Shown here piece by piece: positions 22,701 through 33,571 of a stretch of 64,000 bases of DNA (position 1 is the stretch's first letter; every line of letters begins with the position of its first letter). The notes under the pieces are model-generated. The model was not told the DNA's origin. It made no database searches and worked only from the letters and a program-made list of their open reading frames with translations. The position numbers and the translations under genes are program-made. The stretch covers positions 11,169,361 through 11,233,360 of the forward strand of contig NC_049982.1 of assembly GCF_000003815.2 (NCBI RefSeq). Direction: 5' to 3'. Source of the DNA: Branchiostoma floridae. Taxonomy: Eukaryota > Chordata > Leptocardii > Amphioxiformes > Branchiostomatidae.

Positions 22701-23461
22701 AGAAACATCGAACATCGCCAAGTCTGAACTACGTCTGTGTTCTGATATTATTGGCTATACCCACGACTCACGCATAGTGGAATAAGTCTTGTACTTGAAC
22801 AACGGGACAATAGTGTTTAGAAGGAAAAATGTGGTTTCTAGCAAAAAACACATTATTTTGGAGCACCACCACAGGTCTTGGCCTGACTACTACACACACG
22901 TAACAACTGCCATAGCTCTTATGATATTTGGTAACTGATGTCTTATTCTAACATGTCATAAAGAGATATCTAGCTCATCACTTGTCAGCAACTTCTTGTA
23001 CAAGACAGGTCAGGTTTCCCACATCGTCCTGTAGATCCGTCATAAGCTGGTACTTGATGTCGTCTGCGCAGGCGTCTGGAGAGGGCGCCATAGCGGCACA
23101 GTCACAGCGGCCGGACCTGCCCTCCGTGGGGACATGTCCGTAGTAGGTGTTACGGATCTCCGACACCTGCATAAACCAGACGTTACACGGATATGGATTT
23201 TACCGATCATGTGAAGACGTGCAATTGCTCCGATGTTTCTTTTTTTTTTAATCAAACCAGCGTAATGTATGATCATTTTTTCGGGACACGTGCCTTCAGC
23301 AGATCATATCATACCAACGGTGAAGTTGTTACGACGTAACTATCGATAATCAGAAAACAAATCATAAGGATGACAGTAGACGTTAGATTAATTACCTGGG
23401 ACCCCCCTCCGCCTACCACGGCCCACAGCAGAAGCAAGGTTAGAGCACGATCTGGATCCAT
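19776..23461 (-). CDS. Secreted coiled-coil protein with unrecognised C-terminal domain
   Basis: There are six exons: 23396-23461, 22982-23166, 22001-22171, 21199-21362, 20285-20581 and 19776-19885 (993 nt, 330 residues, TGA stop). All phases agree. Residues 1-22 are a signal peptide (MDPDRALTLLLLWAVVGG). Residues about 23-140 hold a Cys-rich stretch (RCDCAAMAPSPDAC) and heptad-like helices. Residues about 140-194 are Gln/Leu-rich (QQLQGEQSGVAQLQLQLDQL), a likely oligomerising coiled coil. The C-terminal 130 residues form a compact domain: DSCTTCHGDRYVKSTSYTHG, then PLIVGAILCSPTRYKLFLSD, NIADGNGSGQDHCELVG, and the end FYGKWYECGVTIP. I do not recognise this domain. The layout resembles secreted trimeric recognition or matrix proteins (C1q/TNF-like in plan, not in sequence). 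Confidence 0.85.
20148..20279. mobile_element. MITE with CTCCAAGCAGAGGTTGG inverted repeats, copy A
   Basis: TACTCTCCAAGCAGAGGTTG near 20154 is matched in reverse complement by CCAACCTCTCCTTGGGGAGT near 20249-20269. Similarity continues inward over about 50 bp (GGAAAAAGTCGTGACC against GGTCACAATTTTTCC). TGATAT flanks both sides, a likely short target-site duplication. It lies in the last intron of the coiled-coil gene. Confidence 0.75.
20997..21138. mobile_element. MITE with CTAATCTCCAAGCAGATCC inverted repeats, copy B
   Basis: CTAATCTCCAAGCAGATCC at about 21000 pairs with GGATCTGGTTGGAGATTAG at about 21119-21137. The arms extend inward to AGTATCAAA. CAAAAAG flanks both ends, a probable 7-bp target-site duplication. 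The ends share CTCCAAGCAGA with copy A. It lies in an intron of the coiled-coil gene. Confidence 0.75.
22376..22698. mobile_element. 323-bp near-perfect inverted repeat (foldback element)
   Basis: The left arm begins CTAAAGGTGGGGTCACACC and the right arm ends GTGTAACCCCATCTTTAG. The arms stay similar over about 145 bp each, including GCGTATATATTTAAGTCCGT and CTACCAGGC-type segments, around a loop of about 30 bp. It has no coding capacity. It sits in the second intron of the coiled-coil gene. Confidence 0.85.
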
Positions 23462-23716
23462 CCTGAACTGAGACGAGTTTTCACAAAAGCGAACAACTTT
23501 ATCAACACCTTAGGGCCGCTGACCCCACAAATATTATGATAGCTAATATTAGCTTCCGAAAGGAACTACCAGATGCTTGTTTTTCCAATGTGTGGCACCA
23601 TGACGTTTGTTCGTTCCGATCCACTGATACATGTACTGTAGCTATTTGATAATAAGCAAATGCATATTTATATTTCAGCCATACATAGTATGATGAAATA
23701 TATTGTATTCGTAATG

Positions 23717-23745
23717 TTTCTTTCTTTCTTTCTTTCTTTCTTTCT
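23717..23745. repeat. (TTTC)n microsatellite
   Basis: About seven consecutive TTTC units are seen upstream of the coiled-coil gene start. Confidence 0.9.
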
Positions 23746-23899
23746 CCTGTCAAATCTTCAAAGTGATTCATCTCCGCCGTTCCTGGACCGAATGACCTGA
23801 AATTTGGCACAGGGGTAGAATGGGCTAATACCTTGATACTTTTTTCTCAGTTTTTTTCATATCTGCCTCTAAAATGATTTTATTGAGATTTTTTGGTCA

Positions 23900-24700
23900 A
23901 TTTTAGACCAAAACTGTATATTTTGGCCCCTGTACCCTGGTATTACAACCAAATGAGCTGAAATTTGACAGAGATGTGCCTTGATAATGCTCCCATATAA
24001 ATTCGATAACACTTTTGGTGTACAATACAACAAAATGCTTATTTTTGCGATTTTTTGACCAATTTTTGACCAAAAAAGGACACTTTTGGCCCCTGTACCC
24101 TGGTATTACAACCAAATGAGCTGAAATTTGACAGAGATGTGCCTTGATAATGCCCCCATATAAATTCAATAACACTTTTGGTGTACAGTACAACAAAATG
24201 CTTATTTTTGCGATTTTTTTACCAATTTTTGACCAAAAAAGGACACTTTTGGCTCCTGTACCTTGGTATTGCAACCGAATGAGCTGAAATTTGACACAGA
24301 TGTGCCTTGATAATCCCTTCATATAAATTCAATAACACTTTTGGTGTACAGTGCAACAAAATGCTTATTTTTGCGATTTTTGTACTAAGTTACAACCGTT
24401 TCCCACTGGCTTTGAGGCGATATCGGGAGTCACAGATGACGTCAAAACCTTTATGGAGGACAACTACGGACAACTTTGGACAACTTTGGACAACTTCTGA
24501 CATCTAACTTAACTTAGGACAACTTCGTGCATTTCACCCTGATACTGGACATGGGTGCAATTTTTGACCAAAAAAGGACACTTTTGGCTCCTGTACCCTG
24601 GTATTACAATTAAATGACCTGAAATTTGGTATAGATAGGCATTAGATACTTGGTAACAAGATTCAAGTAAAATTTTTGACATAAACAACTTTAAAATGAT
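23900..24700. repeat. 163-bp tandem repeat, three to four copies
   Basis: Copies are marked by TGTACCCTGGTATTACAACC at 23931, 24094 and (diverged) 24257, exactly 163 bp apart, with a further diverged copy at 24592 after an interruption. The unit includes AATGAGCTGAAATTTGACAG and TTGACCAAAAAAGGACAC. A weak fifth trace is at about 25205. Open frames across it are an effect of the repeat. Confidence 0.85.
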
Positions 24701-25945
24701 TAATTTTGGCACTTTTCTGAGGGGAAATTTGATTTCTTTTGGCCTCCTGACGTGACCTTCCGTGACCCCGCACAGAGCCACACCTGTGCGCGTCAGCCGG
24801 AGAGTTAATTGAATCAAAGACCTAGCCAATCAGCGAAGAGGAGGCCAAAGGCTAATTAATATTCATAAGCGGGGCCTCATGATCCCGTATATAGCAGTGT
24901 TCCCGCCAGGGGGAGCGAAGCCCGCCTAAGGCTCTCGCATTTTAGACTATTCAGAAGGCTTTATATTGTATCAGTTCTTAGGGGCATATCTATGATAATC
25001 GTAGCAGTCACTTAACTTCTCTTCAGGAGTTTAGCGTAACACTATTTCAGGGCAAACCGTCAAAGGCAACTAAAAACAAACTTTAACGTTACTGAGTTCA
25101 ACAGTACTTATAACTTGTTATCCGAAGTTGAAACGCTAGCGATGGTATTTTCGCTGCGCTGTTAGCTCCGTGCGACTGTTGTTGACGGTCTTATAACGGT
25201 ATATTTTGCACCCCTGTACCCTGGTATGAGTAACATTTGGTATAGATAGGCATAAGATAGTTGGTAAAATGATCCAAGTAAAATTTTTGGCATAAAGTAC
25301 TGTAAAAGGCTTAATTACAGCACTTTTTTTAGGGGAAATTGGTTTTCTTTCGTTCTCCATGCCATGACCTTTCGGACGTTCACCCCACAGAGCCAACATC
25401 TGCACCTGCGTCTAGCCGACAGGAAGAGTTAATTCAATTAATGGTTCAGCCAATCAGCGAAGAGGAAAGCGAAGGCTAATTAATATTCATAAGCGGGACC
25501 ACACAATACGTTAACTTGAAGACTCAGGCCGTACAGACTTCTCGCCAAGATTTTTTTCAAAGCGTCGGACAGGGGTCCGGGGGCCGCCGAATGTCCCTGG
25601 CGGGGTCCAGGGGCAGGGCCACTGTGGGGGGGACCCAGGTGGGCGAAGCCCCCCCGGAAGCTCTTGCATTTTAGACTATTGAGAAGGCTTCTTTTATCAG
25701 CTTTTTTTAGGGCCATATCTACGATAATCGTAGCAGTCACTTACTTCTCTTCAGCAGTTTGACTTTAAAATATTTCGGGTCAAAGCTTCAAAGACAACTA
25801 AAACCTCATAAACAACAAACTTTACTTAGCTCAACAGTATACAAAAATATTGTACGGGTTGCCATCCTTAGTTGAAGCGCTTATTTATAGCGCTAGTATC
25901 TTCGCTGCGCCGTTAGCCGCCGTGCGACTTTTGTTGACAGTCTGA
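24640..25945. repeat. Diverged direct duplication of about 600-700 bp
   Basis: The block 24640-25190 is repeated at about 25230-25945. Shared landmarks in order are CCAATCAGCGAAGAGGA (24827, 25451), GGCTAATTAATATTCATAAG, GCATTTTAGACTATT (about 24938, 25666), GATAATCGTAGCAGTCACTT (24995, 25723) and TTCGCTGCGC. The second copy carries a GC-rich insert at about 25570-25660 (GGGCGAAGCCCCCC). I find no open frame common to both. Confidence 0.8.
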
Positions 25946-28804
25946 TATCCCTACGTCGCCGCCTCGCTGATATTCCCACGGACATGTTTCATGAAAAATA
26001 CCCAGCAAAAAACGCTGTTCTGCGTCAAATTCTATTCTATAAAACATGTGAGACTCAGTGTTACAGTCTAAATATTTTGTAGAAGCACCGCTGTAGGAAA
26101 GAAGGTCCAAGCAATGTAAAACATCACGTAGCATGAAGTTCGCTGTCAACTGGCACACAGCACATGACTGTTTGAAACTCTAAGTCTAATCAACAGCCGT
26201 GTTTGATTGATAGCCGGCGGTCCTTTGATGAAGTCGGCGAAAGGTGCGTTACTTAGAAAATCTGCGTTTAGTTTTGATACGTAATTATAAGTTAGACAGT
26301 GGCGAGAATGATTATTTTCTCATCAATATTTCTCTTCAGAATTATTTGAACTTAATTGTACATCTAAACAATTGGCTTACCTGTGCAATGTTTATATGAT
26401 TAATGATCAGTGTACTGAAATCATGTGTAACGTATGGCTCTATCACTGGACTGGAACCTATCATTTTTCTCTATAGTGACCACCTGTCTATAGTGGCCAC
26501 ATTTCTAGTGCTGTTGTTGTTTGACATAAACTTTGAACATTTAAATTGTAAGTAACTTTAAACTGCCAGAGTTTCAGCCCAATAAAACACTCTCAGCGCC
26601 AGGGTATGAGCAGACTGACCAGACAGACGAAAATAAATCCTCGAACAAGGTTCAATCGTATCTTCCGGGTCTGGCAGGACTGAGTTGTTAAACTAAAATA
26701 AGAATAGGCTCGATGGCTGATTGCATACAAAGTAAAACAGTTTAACAGTTTTACAGCTTGAAGAAAACAAACGCTCCTACAGTACCTGCACCTGCTTGAT
26801 AATTATCAAATCGTATGCCCTACTTGAATAAAAAAAGTTCACTGCAATAATAAATGTACCCACATCACAAGGAGCTTATACTTTTTTAAACTTACACCTA
26901 GTTATCGTACTGAAAATTGTTAATGACATTACATGAAGTCATTCAACAATTTTCAGTCATGATGAAAATTTTCTGAATGGAAGGTGTGATTATTGTCATT
27001 TTCTGAAAAATAGAAGCAAGCTCTGTCTTTACCTGGAATCAATTCACAATACCAGTCCACTTTGGGGGATAATGTACTGTTAAGAGGATGTTCCATTTTT
27101 GCGCAGGGGTGATTTGGAACAGTCCAATGTTGCGTGGGAAGGGGTATGGCTGAAATATGCTGTATTTGCTCTTAAGCAAATGTCGGCCTTTCTAGTATCA
27201 AACGTATGTACGTACGATGACCTGGAATTTAGAATCTGTTTTCCCTCCAAACTGTTTGCTACTTTATTTCTGATGTTATTGTTCAATTTTTGTTGGCACG
27301 TGTATTTTGAAGCAAACAATTGCAACTGTTAATTTCTCATGACGTCATTTGGATGTACCAATCATATGTATAAGGTATTCGGTATGCAATAGATAGTCTT
27401 CGCAAAAGCGCATATACGCGGCTAGCACATGAATTGGTGGATTTTGTCATGAATCATGTAAATGACTTTCGTATTTACGTGAAGTAATCTATGTATAGTG
27501 GTGTACATCTTTATCTAACTTGCGCATGTCACAAGTAGATATTATATATATATAATCCCCACATGTGGAGTTTTCACTTTCACATTAATCATGCAAATAA
27601 GACTCTTTTTTTCATAATTAGTATCTGTTAACGTTTCACCTTCTATCAATCATGAATGTTACGCGTATGACAATCCTTTTATGGAAAACATAATATATTC
27701 TATATATTTATAGGACTTCACTCCCACATGAGGAGCCACCTTGGCAAGTGACTGGCTGCCTGCCTACTCATCCGTCGACATCGACTGGAGAATCCATCAG
27801 TATATTTTCCTCATTAATTGGTCAAATGAAGTCCTTATTTGCATAATTTGTCATGTCATTGTCTTAGCAAGGAGGTTGAAAGAGGGAACCTCCTTGGTCT
27901 TAGGTACCTGCATACCGAATATCATGGAAATTCGTCATCTTTACAATTCGAGCATATAACGGTAGTTCAAAGTAGAGGCCACCGCTCAATGATGGTTTCA
28001 TTGCAGGTTTTGTTAAGGAGGCTCCTTGCCTTCGCGTAGATTTTCGGTAGCGCGCATGTTATTTTGTTATAAGCACACAGGCATTTGTTAGAGGCAGTGT
28101 TTTTTAATAAGATATGACGCCCTGTACACAATTGAAACAAGGTCCATTGCAACCCTGACCCCCTCTGAATATTTGGAACATTCCTTTGACCCCTGAGGCA
28201 ATGTTTATACACGGTCATCTCAGGTCACCTAGCGAAACGATACTTCCCCAGCGAAGTTAAAACCACCGTAAGTATAAACTCTGCGGTTATGATAACAAAC
28301 CACACTATTATAACGCAACTGCGTTATTATCGCGCAGATCTTGTAGCTAGTGACACAGGTAATCGAGCGAGTAGTAAGGAATGTTACCTTACTACGATTC
28401 AGCATGAGGGGAGGGGGGCACTGGAGAGTAATATAAGCAGCGTGACAGGCTTGAAGTTTATTAGCCCCAAGTTATGATATTAAATGGCCATGTCTTTAAA
28501 ATTTCCGTGTTAATTGGGGTATGACTAAATTTTTAAAAAGTAGAAAAACAGGAAAAAGCGATCTTTTAACCTACTTGTTGGAACTGACCCTAAGAAAAAT
28601 AAATTACGTTTTGCCATCGTGGTCGAAAAGGGTTTTGAACACCTGAAAGGTACCCGTTAGCTACTGGCATCTTGCCGTATACACTTTTGCCGTACAACCA
28701 TCGCTGACTGTAGCAATGTATATTCTACTCGATCTCGGAGACATTGGTCTTGATCCAGTTTATCGATTTGTATATCCATTCTTTATCGCCTGTAGAGAAG
28801 AACC
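25946..28804. other. Intergenic AT-rich DNA, no gene seen
   Basis: I find no supported exon here. There is a short (AT)n at 27541-27556. Open frames of 60-82 codons lack recognisable motifs or good splice contexts. Confidence 0.5.
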
Positions 28805-29900
28805 ATGCAGCATTTTAAGGAGGCGTTTTCCAAACACATGAGACAGCCGTCCGGGGGACCTGTAGGCTGGCTGGTCAAGGTACACTCCAGGGATAATACT
28901 GTAGTATATATACTAATAAGATAAGTGTGACGTATCAAGGAGAAAGCTCCTTGGACGTATGTAGAATGCAAAGCACATTATGGTAAATTTTGTCTTGTAT
29001 TCGAACCCAAACAACAAATGCTCTCATTGGGAAATATTATTGTTGTTAGCCAGTAGATACTTTGAAAATTAACAAACAAATTATAATATATTCATATATC
29101 GAAACTGAATTATTGGCTGTTTAAGTCTTAAGAGCATTGAAAAGGTAATGTATTTTAATTCGTTTTTCTTGTCAGAGATTTCTTGAGAAAAGAAACGATG
29201 GTCTTGAGAGGCAGGCGGCGAAGCTTCTCAACATCAAACCGCATCATAACGTACTGGAGGTTGGTTTTGGTCCCGGACTCGGACTAAAACACGCTTTAAA
29301 CTACATGGGACCGGGTAAGGAACGTCAATACATGTTTGTTTTTTTTCTTTTGTCTGCCAGTCTTTGGGGTTTTTTATTGTGAGAGCGTCGAAGATTGCTA
29401 TTTTGTCAAGAATATAACTACAATCATTTCCCCTAACTTCAGGCGGTCCAGGTAAAGTCTATGGACTCGACATTTCTACGCAGATGGTGGGCATCGCCAC
29501 CAAGCGATTTCAATCACACATTGCAGCTGGAAAACTTCAGGTTACCCTCGGAAGTGTTACGGACCTCCCATACGCCGATAGGTCTATGGACGGTATATTC
29601 CACGTCAACTGTTACTACTTCTGGGACGATATGAACCAAGCTTGTGCAGAGCTGCACCGCGTACTGTCGCCAGGCGGCGTGATGGTCTCCACTTTGAAGA
29701 AGAAGAGGCTTGAGCTGTTGATTGACAGGGGTTACAATAGATATGCACATAAACTGAATCCAGACGAATACATGGCGGTATTGGAGCAGACTGGGTTCAC
29801 GGGAGTGACGCTAGAGCACTTCGGAAAAGGACAAACAACTTTTGAAGCAATATTTGCATATAAGGAGGCAGGAGGTAGTAGAAGTGCAGTAATAAAGTAA
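28805..29900 (+). CDS. Small class I SAM-dependent methyltransferase, copy 2
   Basis: There are three exons: 28805-28879, 29176-29314 and 29443-29900 (672 nt, 223 residues). The first two exons are exactly the same lengths as in copy 1 (75 and 139 nt), with the same phases. The protein begins MQHFKEAFSKHMRQ, reaches GPVGWLVK at the first junction, has VLEVGFGPGLGL (motif I), KVYGLDIS, HVNCYYFWDD and RVLSPGGVM, and ends with a tail about ten residues longer than copy 1. The cofactor-binding residues are intact, so both copies look functional. Two members of one strand 10 kb apart with an opposite-strand gene between them indicate an old tandem duplication. AATAAA at 29891 overlaps the last codons; whether it acts as a polyadenylation signal is unclear. 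Confidence 0.9.
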
Positions 29901-31038
29901 CAAAGATTTGTTTGCTTGCTTACGTGTTTGTGTTATTTCTGAGACCTAGTGTTATCACTGATTGTGTTTACAGTACATTGCATCTTTGCAAGTCAAGCAA
30001 GCAATCATACTGCAGAAATATCGTACACATATTGATAAAACTTTGTACAATAGAGGCCAGTTAATTACACAATTAATTACCGCACACTTCTGTTAATTGC
30101 ACGGGATCCCCAAATCCCAAACCGGAACGGTCCAGCTAGCTTACTTCGCATTGTTGCACCACCCGATAAATGCACAAATACTGTGGCAAGTGGGGTGTGC
30201 AATTAAATTAATTCTACTGAGAACGTGGGTGTAACGTACGTGTTTCAATGTGAACAGGTTTTACGGGTCTGGATTATTTAATGCGGTTAAGACAGCATTT
30301 ATCAAGTTCATGCTAGGCGAAAGACCAACAGATTTTGTTTATCACGTAACATAAAATAAAACCTTGTTTGTTATTCACTCCTGTTAGCACATTTACACCC
30401 TTAAAATATCCTTCCGAGTACGTCCTGTGGTCCATATTTCTATATTTGGACACTTTTGCCTGGTTGCATTCCATAGGGGCGAACGTCACCGTTTGGGCAA
30501 CTTTCCCAGATAAACTGTTGTTGCTGTAGTAGACGGAGTCGTAAGGTGCAAAACAGGCCCAAACTGTACATAAAGCTCAGCCGAACCGATGTTAGATGAA
30601 GAGATAGATGAATATGCAACGTACTTCCTACTTTTTCTATATGGTGATCTGTGTACATGTATCTAACCATTGCATCGGCATCAAATTCGGCGCAATTACA
30701 AGGATTTGGGAGATAGGCGTCCAGAGGCATCCGGTTGTTTTCTTTTCGTAGCATATTACATTCAGAACGTTGCTGTTGATATAAGATCTAAATTTTACAT
30801 AACAGTGATAGCTTTTGCCTTTATTTGTAGTCAGCCCAAACCCCATTCCGGTATTTCTGAAGAAGCCCTAATTAGCACTTTACCGTGACCGATACCCAGT
30901 AAACACTAAATGTTATGACAAACCAACTTGATTAGGTGACAAGCTTTGACTGCGCCCAGGAAAGCTGGGGGTCATGTTAGCGTTTCCCAGTCCAGCCTTA
31001 ACAGTCTTCCACAGAGCAGAGTTTTGGAGGCACGCAGA
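29901..31038. other. Intergenic, no gene seen
   Basis: About 1.1 kb separates methyltransferase copy 2 from the first Ly6 gene. A loosely inverted AT-rich pair (TTAATTGCAC at 30093 and GTGCAATTAA at 30197) may be a decayed MITE. Confidence 0.4.
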
Positions 31039-32630
31039 ATGTTGTTCGCCTACACTGCTGTGATAATTCTCATGGTTACCACGCCCAGTGAGTATTCTTC
31101 TTAGCATCATACATTCTAATGTGAAATCGTTGAATATGTTAGTTTAGCGCACGGAGTCGTCTTTTTGTTTCCCGCACGAATTCTTGCACTTTAATTTCTG
31201 TCTGATGAGCACCCCTCGGTAATGCCTGACAGTGGCATTCTTTTTCGAAAGTTTAATAGGATTCACCAGGCACTTTTCTTCTTGAGTCACGATAGGCTCC
31301 AGACTAGATACTGTGGTCATAATTTTCACTCATTGTTACGAAATATAAAGAAACGGGCGTTCGGCAATTTGAATATTTTAGCTTTGAGAAATGTTTTGAA
31401 TTTGTGGATTTTGCCAAAACATCAAATAGTCTGAGGAACTTATTTTTCGACCACAATCTGAAGACACTTCCCCCCTCGCCATCAACCTCCGCTTGCTTTA
31501 TTTGGCGGCTGCCAGCATTCCAGGGAGATGGTGTTTAAAGTTCAACAGACAATGGAATGTTAACGTTGGCACGGCTTGGAATGGTTGTCATGGTTAACCT
31601 TATAACTATAGAAGACGGAGCTTGTAGACGGGCTGCCAAGCGCACGCTAATAGCTTGATGTCGATATGTTCTGAGACTATGCTATTCCAAGCTGTCCATC
31701 TGAAAGGATTGTATGCCGGATGTGGCCAATAGGGTTTTCTTTTAAATTCCTGAAAACCCTTAATGCACGTTTGCTTTGTTTGTTTGCTATATGAAAATAG
31801 TATTGGCTGAAAAACATACATTTTGCCGAAGATGGGTTAACAGATGCCTTGGACTGCCTGGAGTGCACCAGTACGGACGAGAGCTCGCTCTGTGCCAGCG
31901 ATCCGTGGAACGGTGCAGAGATATCCGCCTGTCCGGAAGGTTATAACAGGTGCATGGTGGGTTTGTGGTTATCTGCTATTGTATATGCCTCCAGACAGAT
32001 ATTCGCTTCGTTTTCCCTAACGTAAAAACAGACAGACGTACCATATAATACAGTTACGTCACTTGGCTTTTGGAAAGAAATGGACTCGTAGCGTGAAATT
32101 GTACGTCTTTGATTTATTAGCTGTTGATGCAATAAAAAGTAAAAGGGTATGACAGATACGTAGCTTACTTTTTTTTATTTTGCAAACGTTGTGCACTTGA
32201 ATGCTTTGATAGTGATGAAGAAAAACATCAGAGGCCATTCCGACATACACCATTGTTGTTTCTGTAGACCGTCAGACTGGACCTGAACGGCAACTTGACG
32301 ATCTCCCGGGCATGCGCTACCCCCGAGAACTGCTCGGCTCCCAACCCGTGCTGGGGAGCGCTCGGGTCCTGCTCCGTCAACAGGCAGCTCTACTGCTGTA
32401 ACACCGACGTCTGCAACGACCACCTCACACGACCAATCACAGACTCAGCTGAGGAGATCCCGATGACGACATCACCAACTCAGACCCTGATTGGTGATGA
32501 TTTGGCTGGTACAACGATCAGTGCCACACCCTCTGGAGTGGCAGTCACCGGAGGAGGGACCTGCAGTATCTTTGGCGGAGTCTTGTCGTTTTCACTCCCA
32601 CTTGCTGTCCTGATCATCACGAAACCGTAA
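31039..32630 (+). CDS. Ly6/uPAR-domain GPI-anchored protein, copy 1
   Basis: There are three exons: 31039-31087 (signal peptide, MLFAYTAVIILMVTTP), 31844-31956 and 32268-32630 (525 nt, 174 residues). Phases are 1 and 0. The mature protein begins LDCLECTST, the CxxC opening of a three-finger domain, and ends YCCNTDVCN, the diagnostic C-terminal CCxxDxCN motif. In between are further paired cysteines (12 in all). A Thr/Ser-rich stalk follows, and then a hydrophobic C-terminus (GGVLSFSLPLAVLIITKP) suited to GPI attachment. The protein should therefore sit on the outer cell surface. Family members act as receptor modulators, complement inhibitors or adhesion proteins; the specific role is unknown. 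Confidence 0.9.
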
Positions 32631-32722
32631 CGTTTCTACAGACCACCCTATAAGAATACTTAATTTTGTAATGTTCAATCTACAGCTCCTTCTCAGACTA
32701 GAAATGTTTTGTTTTCACTCAA

Positions 32723-32728
32723 AATAAA
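32723..32728 (+). promoter_or_regulatory. Polyadenylation signal AATAAA of Ly6 copy 1
   Basis: A perfect AATAAA lies about 90 nt after the stop codon, with a GT-rich stretch following (GTGCTATGGCAGC, then GTGTTGTAAAG). Confidence 0.65.
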
Positions 32729-33341
32729 GTGTGCTATGGCAGCTATGGAAGTGTTGTAAAGTTGGTGCTTTTGAGCACAGTCGGATATAGCAGTATAAGT
32801 GATTTGAATGGCGGATGCTGGCTTATCTGAACTATCATAATATCCGAACCTATTCTAACCGATATATCCCAGACTGTTAATAATTGTACACGTATCTTCA
32901 TTTTTTGTTATTTGAAATTGAAATTAATTATGCAGATAAATCATAATTGTGCTCTTTTTAGTTCAGATTTGCAGTAGGGCAGTGCCTTATCAGTGCCTTA
33001 TCCTGCTCAGTGCCTTATTTCAATTTTTCAGTATTGTGGCAGAATTCTGTGATTTTCCTGGTGCATGTGTTTTCAAAATAAAAAGAAAGGAATTCCGTAA
33101 ACAATGATATATGATTTCAGCAAATGTAGTACCGCCAGTAGCCACCGCGTCTTGCTACCAATGCACAATGCAGCTCTATGTTTCTGTCATGACGTCTTCT
33201 AGTGTACATGTGGTCTGTATCGCCTACACATCTCTAGGACACTTCCGTTTAATCAGATGGATATCTGTATGTCCCCGGCAGGGCTTGTTCAGTATTACCC
33301 TGCCTTTGTTACTGTTGAACAAAAGACCGAGTGTCGTTTTG

Positions 33342-33366
33342 TCTCGCGAGATTTCACGTGACGTCA
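33342..33366 (+). promoter_or_regulatory. Promoter cluster: TCTCGCGAGA, E-box and CRE
   Basis: TCTCGCGAGA (33342-33351) is the palindrome known in vertebrate CpG-island promoters as the BANP-type motif. It is followed by CACGTG (33355-33360) and TGACGTCA (33359-33366), a full cAMP-response element overlapping the E-box. The cluster is about 205 bp upstream of the signal-peptide ATG at 33572, a plausible core-promoter position. Confidence 0.6.
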
Positions 33367-33571
33367 CCGCGTCTCACTCGATTTCAACTTCTTGGCCCAG
33401 CCCTCCACTTCAGTCTAGCTTCCCCACGCCCAACCTTTGCTTACATCTGAGACGTTCGTGGAACCAAGAAAACTTTCCGCGATACGTCAGCAGCTGCGTG
33501 CATCTATACACGGGAGCATCCATGTGATTGTCATCTTGCAAACAGCAAACTCCGGAAAAGTGTCCCAAAAT

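Noticed and set aside
23900-24700. CRISPR-like or functional array suggested by regular repeats
   Set aside because: The repeat unit is 163 bp without unique spacers of constant length in a eukaryotic genome; it is an ordinary tandem repeat.
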